A stretch of 8,705 nt of DNA from Nitrospirota bacterium (GTDB taxonomy: Bacteria; Nitrospinota; Nitrospinia; Nitrospinales; Nitrospinaceae). Location of the stretch: assembly GCA_030600405.1 (NCBI GenBank), contig JAUVMD010000040.1, positions 1 to 8,705 of the forward strand, in the 5' to 3' direction. Each line of letters begins with the position of its first letter. The first letter of the stretch is position 1. Both the position numbers and the translations under genes were made by a program. The notes under the pieces were generated by a model, which saw only the letters and a list, made by a program, of their open reading frames with translations, was not told where the DNA came from and did no database searches. Positions 1 through 6,611 of the stretch are shown one piece after another.

Positions 1-461
1 ACCACCACAGGAATGTCAAAAACTGGCTGTATCTAGGGCGGGGTATTTATTATCCCATCGCGCTGGAATCCGCCCTGAAAATGAAAGAAGTCGCTTACGT
101 CCATGCCGAGGGTATGCCCTGCGGATTTTTGAAGCACGGCACCCTGGCTATGATCGACTCGGATATTAATTCCATCGTGTTCATCCCCCCCAATTCCGAG
201 AAAGCCCTGTATGAGGCTACCCTGGCCAGCGTGGCGGAAATCCGAGCCCGTGATGGATATGTTTTGGGAATCCACTTCGATGAACGCAATCGAAACCAGG
301 AACTGTTCAGCGAGGAATTGATTCTGCCGCCGGTTCCCCCTGTCATCGCACCCCTGATTCAGATGGTCATCGCTCAGCTGTTCGCTTATTTCACGGCCAC
401 CTCTCTGAAAAGGAACGTCGACAAACCCCGCTCTCTTGCCAAATCCGTAACAGTGGGTTAG
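1..461 (+). CDS. glmS: Glutamine--fructose-6-phosphate aminotransferase (isomerizing), C-terminal part
   Basis: GlmS makes glucosamine-6-phosphate from fructose-6-phosphate and glutamine in the cytoplasm, the first step toward UDP-GlcNAc for peptidoglycan and LPS. Only the last 152 residues are present (first full codon at 3, stop TAG 459-461); the glutaminase domain and first SIS domain lie outside the window. The visible part is the second SIS (sugar isomerase) domain. LGRGIYYPIALESALKMKE, the HAEG segment, LKHGTLAMID and the C-terminal tail LAKSVTVG match the family closely. Aligned by eye to E. coli GlmS, the isomerase residues Glu488, His504 and Lys603 correspond to fragment residues E29, H45 and K147, all present, so the enzyme looks functional. 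One difference is Phe in GFLKHG where E. coli has Glu501 (GELKHG). No gene follows closely enough to be clearly cotranscribed: the next start is 111 nt downstream, behind a possible promoter. Confidence 0.95.
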   Translation, partial: HHRNVKNWLYLGRGIYYPIALESALKMKEVAYVHAEGMPCGFLKHGTLAMIDSDINSIVFIPPNSEKALYEATLASVAEIRARDGYVLGIHFDERNRNQELFSEELILPPVPPVIAPLIQMVIAQLFAYFTATSLKRNVDKPRSLAKSVTVG

Positions 462-465
462 GCTG

Positions 466-499
466 TTGCCCGGACCACTCCCCAAAGTTTGATTATAAT
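466..499 (+). promoter_or_regulatory. Possible promoter for thiDN
   Basis: A perfect -10 hexamer TATAAT lies at 494-499, about 74 nt ahead of the preferred thiDN start. The -35 side is poor. The best-spaced hexamer is CGGACC at 471-476 (17-nt spacer, three of six consensus bases), while the better TTGCCC at 466-471 is 22 nt away. If used, transcription would begin near 506. The leader has no recognisable TPP riboswitch. Confidence 0.35.
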
Positions 500-556
500 T
501 AAAACAATTTGCTTCAACGGCCGTGAGGTCTTTGGAGAGCGCGCTGAATTTCGATT

Positions 557-562
557 AAAGGA
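557..562 (+). promoter_or_regulatory. Ribosome binding site deciding the thiDN start
   Basis: AAAGGA sits 10 nt before ATG 573. It supports ATG 573 over the in-frame TTG at 489, which would add 28 residues with no ThiD similarity and would overlap the TATAAT box. An in-frame GTG at 567 is only 4 nt from the site and is less likely. Confidence 0.6.
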
Positions 563-572
563 TCGTGTGACT

Positions 573-1961
573 ATGAAACAAGTTTCAACCGTACTGACGA
601 TTGCCGGTTCCGACTCCAGCGGCGGGGCCGGAATTCAGGCGGACATCAAAACCATTTCTGCCCATGAGTTGTTTGCGACTTCAGTGATCACCTCCATCAC
701 CGCTCAAAACTCCAAAGGCGTGCAGGCCGCCTTTGATTTGCAACCGGAAGAAGTGGAGGCGCAATTGAAAGCCGTGCTGGAAGACGCCAAACCCGCCGCC
801 GTCAAAACCGGCATGCTGGGCAATGAAGAACTGGTGGAATGCGTCGCCCGGCTGTTAAAGCGGGCGCGGATCAAGAACCTGGTGGTGGACCCGGTGATCA
901 AGTCCTCCAGCCGGAAGACCCTGCTTTCCAAAAAAGGAGTGGAAGCGCTAAAGAAGAAGCTCCTGCCGCTGGCGTTGCTGGTGACGCCGAATATTCCCGA
1001 AGCGGAGATCTTGTCGAGCGTTCGCATCTTCCGCCCACAGGACCGGTTGAAAGCCGCCAAGGCGATTTGTAAACTCGGGGTCCGCAACGTATTGATCAAA
1101 GGCGGCCACGCCAAAAATAATGCCGACGATTTTTTCTTTAACGGCAAGGGGTATGAAATCTTTGGAGGAGAGCGGCTCGGCAAGAAGGACTGGCACGGCA
1201 CGGGGTGCGTCCTTTCTGCCGCCATCGCATCGGGACTGGCGCTGGGATTGGATGTGTCCTCGGCTATTCAAAATGCCAAAGGGCTGGTGACCACAGGCAT
1301 CGCTAGTGGCGTTGGAACGGGTGAGGGCGCGGGGTGCGTGAATCCGATGGCGGCCTTGTTCCAGACCAAAAAGCGGTTCGAGGTGATTCAAGGCCTGTCG
1401 GCCGCGGTGGAGATTCTGAAGCAAAACCGAATCGGAATATTGATCCCTGAAGTGCAGTCGAATATTGGTATCGGTCTCCCCGGCGCTCAGAGAACGGAAG
1501 ATGTGGCGGCTATTCCAGGACGGATCGTCAAAAACGGGAATGATATCTTTACCGTGGCGCCGCCGCAGTTTGGCGCCTCGCAACATGTCGCCAAAATCGT
1601 ATTGACCGTCATGCACTTTGATCCTGAAATGCGGGCGGTAATGAATATTAAATTCAGCGATCTCATCCTAAAATTTTGCAAGAAACTGAAATTCAAGATT
1701 GCATCGTTCGACCGGGCCAAGGAACCCAAAACCGTCAAGCAAAGGGAAGGCTCATCTTTAGAGTGGGGGACACATAAAGCGATCACCGAATGCGGGTTCG
1801 TACCCGACATCATTTACGATCTGGGAGGGCAGGGCAAGGAGGAGATGATCCGGGTGCTGGCGCGGGATATCGGCGAGCTGGTGGAAAAAATCCTCAAGAT
1901 ACATCGTTTGGTCGAAGCCAATTCTGCCGGGCGTGAAAAGGATACGTGGCGGGTGCGGTAG
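573..1961 (+). CDS. thiDN: Bifunctional HMP/HMP-P kinase and thiamine-phosphate synthase (ThiD-ThiN fusion)
   Basis: A 462-residue cytoplasmic thiamine-biosynthesis enzyme. Residues 1-262 are ThiD, a ribokinase-fold kinase phosphorylating hydroxymethylpyrimidine and its monophosphate. The substrate/glycine motif GSDSSGGAGIQAD is at 12-24, KTGML at 79-83, VVDP at 104-107, TPN..EA at 138-144, KGGH at 176-179 and the anion-hole motif HGTGC at 208-212. Residues about 268-447 are a ThiN domain, the thiamine-phosphate synthase type known mainly from archaea, which joins HMP-PP to the thiazole phosphate in place of ThiE. ThiN hallmarks are PEVQSNIGIGLPGAQ (292-306), DVAAIPGRI (310-318), FGASQHVAKIVLT (333-345) and IIYDLGGQGKEEMIR (413-427). 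R317 and H338 match, with the same 21-residue spacing, the Arg320/His341 pair I recall as essential in Pyrobaculum ThiDN. ATG 573 is chosen because ThiD homology begins within a few residues of it and a good ribosome binding site precedes it. It stands alone, with no other thi gene here. The main alternative, a ThiN-containing regulator (ThiR), is excluded by the kinase half and the absence of a DNA-binding domain. Confidence 0.93.
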   Translation: MKQVSTVLTIAGSDSSGGAGIQADIKTISAHELFATSVITSITAQNSKGVQAAFDLQPEEVEAQLKAVLEDAKPAAVKTGMLGNEELVECVARLLKRARIKNLVVDPVIKSSSRKTLLSKKGVEALKKKLLPLALLVTPNIPEAEILSSVRIFRPQDRLKAAKAICKLGVRNVLIKGGHAKNNADDFFFNGKGYEIFGGERLGKKDWHGTGCVLSAAIASGLALGLDVSSAIQNAKGLVTTGIASGVGTGEGAGCVNPMAALFQTKKRFEVIQGLSAAVEILKQNRIGILIPEVQSNIGIGLPGAQRTEDVAAIPGRIVKNGNDIFTVAPPQFGASQHVAKIVLTVMHFDPEMRAVMNIKFSDLILKFCKKLKFKIASFDRAKEPKTVKQREGSSLEWGTHKAITECGFVPDIIYDLGGQGKEEMIRVLARDIGELVEKILKIHRLVEANSAGREKDTWRVR

Positions 1962-1963
1962 CC

Positions 1964-1982
1964 GTCCAGCGTGACGCTGGGC
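1964..1982. terminator. Hairpin between convergent thiDN and ppiD
   Basis: CCAGCG (1966-1971), loop TGA, CGCTGG (1975-1980) form a perfect 6-bp stem, extendable to 8 bp by a U-G and a G-C pair. It begins 3 nt after the thiDN stop. Neither strand has a T-run after it, so it is not a classic intrinsic terminator. It may stall polymerase or protect mRNA 3' ends from either side. A second weak hairpin, GAGG-TTCTT-CCTC, is at 2018-2030, and a 12-bp AT-rich palindrome CTATTATAATAG is at 1994-2005. Confidence 0.35.
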
Positions 1983-2062
1983 CCAAATAACTCCTATTAT
2001 AATAGTGAAAGAGTGGGGAGGTTCTTCCTCTGATTCCTATTCTGTAATCCTGCGACTTCCTT

Positions 2063-3997
2063 TTACAGAAGGGTCCGGTCGATCAGAATGTCGGCATTTT
2101 CCTTTACATTTTCCATCCACTCCTGGAAAATCACCCGGGCCTTCTCGTTTTTGAGGCGGGCATAGATTTTTTTCAATTGTTCCGGACCGGGCTGATCCGC
2201 CGCTTCGCGCTCCACCATTTGGATCAAGTAGTAGATCCCCCGGCTGGTTCCGGTGGTGGTTTCTCCCGGTTTGAGCGGGAACACGGCATCTTTGATGGAC
2301 TGGATGTTGCCGATGCCGGGAATGGAATCCGATTGGTTGATGAACGGGGTTTCCTCCACGGTCATCTTAAGTTCCTTGGCCAGTTGTTCCAGATTCTTTT
2401 CCGTTTTCAACCGTTCCCCAAGTGCCTTGAATTGATTTTCCGTGGCGGATTTATTTTTCTCCTCGACAACCGCCTGGGTCACTTTGCTTAAAACTTCATT
2501 CAGCTTCGGAATGTAAGGATCTTTTCTTGCGACTATTTTAAGCAGGTACGAGGCTTCCGGCAGGTTGACCGGATCGCTCAATTGCTCACCTGACAGTGAA
2601 AAGGCCGTATTGAAAAATTCAGGCACATTTCCAATTTCGGGAACATTGTGGACTTTTCCTGATATGAATTCGGTGGTTTTGGTTTCGGCTTTGTATTCCA
2701 GGGCGGCTTTCGCCAGGTCGTTGCCGACTCCGGCGGCCTTTCTGATTTTTTTGGCGATTCTCCGGATGCGTTTCCGCGCTTTATCTTTTTTAAGTGTTTT
2801 TTTGATTTCCTCTTGCACTTCCGTCAGGGGTTTCAATCGCTCCTCCTTCACCTCATCCAGTCGGACGATATGAAAGCCGAACAGGGTTTTGACGGGACCG
2901 CCCAGCTCTCCGGGTGTCAACTGGTCGAGCGCCGCTTCAAATTCAGGAACCATCATTCCCCGGGAAAACTGTCCCAGGCTGCCCCCGTTGGTGCCCGAGC
3001 CCGGATCGCCGGAATATTTTTTCGCCATTTCTCCAAATTCAGCGCCTTCCTTGATTTGTTTCAGTATTTCATCAGCTTTGATTCTGGTTTTCTCGTCGGC
3101 TTCGTTTAGTAACTTTTCCTTTTCCTCATCGGATAAATCTTCTCCGAATGGAAGTGGAGTATCATTTTTAATCAGGATATGACTCGCCTTGTATTGTTTC
3201 TTGATGAAAAACTTGGCCTGGTTGGTATCGTAGTAGTCCTTGATATCTTCTTCGTAAATTTTAACAGTCTCTTCGACCATTTTTGGAGTCAGTTTGACGT
3301 ACTGAACCTGAATTTGTTCCGGCACCTCGAATTGGCTCTTGTACGAATCAAAGTACTTTTGGATTTCCTCGTCCGAAGGGCGGCCGGCGGGCTTGAAGTA
3401 ATCCTTTGAAAAACCAATATATTTGAATTTTATTTTTTCATTTTCCCTTTTATAGGCGTCCTGTATTTCAGTTTCCGATATTTGCGTCGAAGCCTTTATA
3501 ACCCCTTCGAGTTTTTCGCGGAGAAGGGTTTTCCGCTGGTTATCCTCAAAATCCCTGGCGCTGATGCGGCTAAAACGGAGATAATTGTTATAGAGACTAT
3601 TGCTGAATTTGTTGTCTTTTTGAAATTCAGGCCGTTTGAAAATGCTTTCCGCCAGTTCCTGATCACTGACCATCAGGTTCATTTTTTCCGCTTCTAGGAG
3701 CACCAGCCTATTTTGGATCAGGGCATCCAGAGCATTTTCCTTCAGGTTGAGTTTTGCCGCCATTTCTTCTGAAAACTGGCCGCGAAACTGGTTGCGGTAA
3801 AAATTGATGATATTGCCGTAGGCGCGGTCAAATTCATTGACTTTGATTGCCATCCCGTTGACGGTGGCGACGGTTTTATTGGCTCCCCCGATTTTGCCTC
3901 CCGCACCCCAGGAATAGAAAATAGTGGTCACAAAGGCGATAATGATAACCCATAAAAAGACTTTGACCATTCCGTGGCTTCGAATGAAATTGAGCAT
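2063..3997 (-). CDS. ppiD: PpiD/SurA-like membrane-anchored peptidyl-prolyl cis-trans isomerase
   Basis: A 644-residue periplasmic foldase, close in length to E. coli PpiD (about 620). The N-terminus MLNFIRSHGMVKVFLWVIII gives a short cytoplasmic end and one membrane anchor at about 10-30, after which the protein is periplasmic. Residues about 43-230 form a SurA/PpiD-type N-terminal chaperone region (ATVNGMAIKVNEFDRAY at 44-60). Residues about 267-383 are a parvulin domain with ASHILI at 271-276, SGDPGSGTNGGSLGQF at 329-344, GMMVPEFEAAL at 347-357 and FGFHIVRLDEV at 373-383. A charged stretch of about 30 residues sits between its first strand and first helix. Residues about 440-600 look like a divergent, probably inactive second parvulin-like region (PGETTTGTSRGIYYLIQMVE). 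The final helix is charged. ATG is at 3997-3995, with GGGAG 9 nt upstream of it. It is divergent from mreB. SurA itself is unlikely because a membrane anchor, not a cleavable signal, is present. The symbol ppiD reflects architecture; orthology is not tested. Confidence 0.88.
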   Translation of the reverse strand: MLNFIRSHGMVKVFLWVIIIAFVTTIFYSWGAGGKIGGANKTVATVNGMAIKVNEFDRAYGNIINFYRNQFRGQFSEEMAAKLNLKENALDALIQNRLVLLEAEKMNLMVSDQELAESIFKRPEFQKDNKFSNSLYNNYLRFSRISARDFEDNQRKTLLREKLEGVIKASTQISETEIQDAYKRENEKIKFKYIGFSKDYFKPAGRPSDEEIQKYFDSYKSQFEVPEQIQVQYVKLTPKMVEETVKIYEEDIKDYYDTNQAKFFIKKQYKASHILIKNDTPLPFGEDLSDEEKEKLLNEADEKTRIKADEILKQIKEGAEFGEMAKKYSGDPGSGTNGGSLGQFSRGMMVPEFEAALDQLTPGELGGPVKTLFGFHIVRLDEVKEERLKPLTEVQEEIKKTLKKDKARKRIRRIAKKIRKAAGVGNDLAKAALEYKAETKTTEFISGKVHNVPEIGNVPEFFNTAFSLSGEQLSDPVNLPEASYLLKIVARKDPYIPKLNEVLSKVTQAVVEEKNKSATENQFKALGERLKTEKNLEQLAKELKMTVEETPFINQSDSIPGIGNIQSIKDAVFPLKPGETTTGTSRGIYYLIQMVEREAADQPGPEQLKKIYARLKNEKARVIFQEWMENVKENADILIDRTLL

Positions 3998-4047
3998 GGA
4001 TTTACACTCCCAAGGCTTGCAAAAAGATGTTAAAATTTAAGCTGATT

Positions 4048-4076
4048 ATGTTAGTCCACCAGGAATTAATTCGCAA
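4048..4076 (-). promoter_or_regulatory. Candidate promoter for ppiD
   Basis: Read on the minus strand: TTGCGA (plus 4071-4076), a 17-nt spacer, then TAACAT (plus 4048-4053), each matching four of six sigma-70 consensus bases. CATAAT, three bases further on, is an alternative -10 with a longer spacer. Transcription would start near 4041, giving a leader of about 43 nt. The -35 lies inside the left arm of the inverted repeat shared with the mreB side. Confidence 0.4.
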
Positions 4077-4159
4077 CCTGTTTATTCCGGCCTTATTTCA
4101 TTGAAATTAATCCTGAACTTCGTCTTCCGAGGTCCCGGGGCCAGCGGGTGTTGCGAATT
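4068..4159. repeat. 10-bp inverted repeat bracketing the divergent promoter region
   Basis: AATTCGCAAC at 4068-4077 and GTTGCGAATT at 4150-4159 are perfect inverted copies 72 nt apart, centred on the ppiD-mreB intergenic region. Each arm contains the TTGCGA -35 candidate of the promoter firing outward. The segment between holds a GC-rich near-palindrome GGTCCCGGGGCC (4131-4142). It could be a paired operator or simply two copies of the same -35 context. No known regulator motif is recognised. Confidence 0.5.
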
Positions 4160-4179
4160 TCCAACTCCCTTGATATAAG
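4151..4179 (+). promoter_or_regulatory. Candidate promoter of the mreBCD-mrdA operon
   Basis: TTGCGA at 4151-4156, a 17-nt spacer, then TATAAG at 4174-4179. A TG at 4171-4172 is placed correctly for an extended -10 (TGATATAAG). The match is 4/6 for the -35 and 5/6 for the -10. Transcription would start near 4186 and leave a leader of about 56 nt. This is the best promoter candidate in the window. Confidence 0.55.
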
Positions 4180-4190
4180 GTTATTTTTAG

Positions 4191-5264
<1,074 letters not shown>

Positions 5265-5265
5265 A

Positions 5266-6081
5266 GTGTGGCGAAAGAGACTCAGAGGTCGTAAAAATAT
5301 AATAATTCTTGTGTCGCTGGTTTTGGTTTCATTCGCCTTGATGACCTTTGACATCAGGCGGTCGCAATCTCCCACCTTTTTTGAAACCGTACTGATGTGG
5401 GTGGTTTCCCCTGTTCAAAACCTTATCACTCTTACCTTGGATTCTGCCAACGATGTTGTGGACCATTATCTGCTTGTAGCGGAAGTTTCCGAAGAAAACG
5501 AAAGACTCAAACAGGAAATCGACAAGTTGATCCGGCAGAATAACGAGCTGCGTGAAGAGCTCCGTCAGAGAGGCCGCGTCGGCGATTTGATGGAGTATCA
5601 GAAAGAGCGCCAGCTGAAATCCATCGTCGCCAAGGTGATAGGACAAGACGCCACCCAGTGGGCTCGGGTCGTCTTCATCAACAAAGGTACCCAGGACGGG
5701 ATCAAGGAAAATCGTGCAGTGGTCACCAATGCGGGCGTCGTAGGCCATGTGATTCAAGCCGGTCTGAACACATCCAAGGTCATGCTTATCGTGGATGGTC
5801 GGAGCTCAGTGGATACCCTGTTTAGTTACGACCGCGTTTCTGGAATCGTCGTCGGAACGGGAATGGAGTTTTGTGAAATGAAATACGTGCCCATCACCGC
5901 CGAGGTCAATGTGGGCGACCAGGTTCTTTCTTCCGGGTTGGGGGGCGTCTATCCCAAGGGATTGGTGGTAGGAACCGTTATCAGTATAACCAAAGCAACC
6001 CAGGGGCTGTTTCAGGAAATCAGCATCGCTCCCAGCGCGGATTTTGGGCGCCTGGAAGAAGTTTTGGTTCTTTTGTCGTGA
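5266..6081 (+). CDS. mreC: Rod shape-determining protein MreC
   Basis: A 271-residue bitopic inner-membrane protein whose periplasmic domain binds and activates PBP2 and links it to MreB and MreD. A basic N-terminus (WRKRLRGRK) is followed by one membrane helix at about 11-27, a heptad-like coiled coil at about 70-103 (EENERLKQEIDKLIRQNNEL), and a paired beta-barrel domain from about 117 to the end. The family signature GLGGVYPKGLVVGTV is at 224-238. Length is typical. GTG 5266 lies one nucleotide after the mreB stop (TAA A GTG) with no good Shine-Dalgarno of its own, so translation is probably coupled to mreB. The protein ends shortly after the barrel and has no Pro-rich tail. Confidence 0.95.
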   Translation: MWRKRLRGRKNIIILVSLVLVSFALMTFDIRRSQSPTFFETVLMWVVSPVQNLITLTLDSANDVVDHYLLVAEVSEENERLKQEIDKLIRQNNELREELRQRGRVGDLMEYQKERQLKSIVAKVIGQDATQWARVVFINKGTQDGIKENRAVVTNAGVVGHVIQAGLNTSKVMLIVDGRSSVDTLFSYDRVSGIVVGTGMEFCEMKYVPITAEVNVGDQVLSSGLGGVYPKGLVVGTVISITKATQGLFQEISIAPSADFGRLEEVLVLLS

Positions 6082-6095
6082 GATAAGTTGCGAAC

Positions 6096-6611
6096 ATGAT
6101 TGTTGGCATTTTTACAGTAGTTTTCATTTTCCTGTTTTCTCTTCAGACCAGTCTGATGAGTTATTTTTCTGTGGGCGGAGTGACTCTGGATCTGGCTCTG
6201 ATTCTGACGGTTTATTGCGGTGTTCTTCTTAAAGGGGACCGGGGAATCTGGGTAGGTTTTGCGATCGGTTTGATCCAGGATTGTCTTTCCGGAAGTCTAC
6301 TGGGGGTCAATACCCTATCCAAAAGCATTATTGGATTTACCTTTTCCACCCTGAAAGATAAACTGATGGTGATCGGATTTATTCCCATCTCCGTGATTTT
6401 GCTCGCCGCCTCTTTCTTCGATGGTTTGGTGTATTACTTGGTTCTGACCACACTTCTCAAAGCCCAAATACCGTTTAGTTTTCTATTCAGCACGCTCCCA
6501 ACTTACGCCATGTACAATGCGTTGGTTGGACCTATTTTGTTCTTTTTTATAAACTGGAGCAAAAAGTGGGTGCTACGTAAATTCCCCTTACTGGAGGGTT
6601 TCACGCAGTGA
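6096..6611 (+). CDS. mreD: Rod shape-determining membrane protein MreD
   Basis: A 171-residue, very hydrophobic inner-membrane protein with about five or six predicted helices (roughly 3-22, 28-46, 50-64, 92-110, 111-124 and 138-153). The MreD-type segment GFAIGLIQDCLSGSLLG (54-70), with a conserved Asp and Gly-rich turn, supports the family, as do the length and the position between mreC and mrdA. MreD works with MreC in the elongasome; its biochemical role is poorly defined. ATG 6096 follows the mreC stop by 14 nt, and the upstream GATAAG is a weak ribosome binding site, so coupling to mreC is likely. Its TGA (6609-6611) overlaps the mrdA start. Sequence conservation in MreD is low in general, so the call rests partly on context. 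Confidence 0.9.
   Translation: MIVGIFTVVFIFLFSLQTSLMSYFSVGGVTLDLALILTVYCGVLLKGDRGIWVGFAIGLIQDCLSGSLLGVNTLSKSIIGFTFSTLKDKLMVIGFIPISVILLAASFFDGLVYYLVLTTLLKAQIPFSFLFSTLPTYAMYNALVGPILFFFINWSKKWVLRKFPLLEGFTQ
6593..6598 (+). promoter_or_regulatory. Ribosome binding site of mrdA
   Basis: GGAGGG lies 9 nt ahead of GTG 6608, inside the mreD coding sequence. It is the strongest Shine-Dalgarno in the operon and fixes the mrdA start at the GTGA overlap with the mreD stop. Confidence 0.75.

Noticed and set aside
462..572. A TPP riboswitch ahead of thiDN
   Set aside because: The CTGAGA core and its partner motif are absent and the leader is too short. Small palindromes (ACGGCCGT 517-524, AGCGCGCT 538-545) do not make a THI-box fold.
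489..572. 28-residue N-terminal extension of ThiDN from TTG 489
   Set aside because: The extension has no ThiD similarity and overlaps the TATAAT box. ATG 573 has a well-placed AAAGGA site and homology starts there.
948..1616. Long open frame of 222 codons on the minus strand inside thiDN
   Set aside because: It is a shadow of a strongly conserved gene, with a low-complexity composition and no recognisable domain or ribosome binding site.
2177..3697. Several plus-strand open frames inside ppiD
   Set aside because: All lie antisense to a gene whose parvulin motifs are clear, and their translations show no family features.
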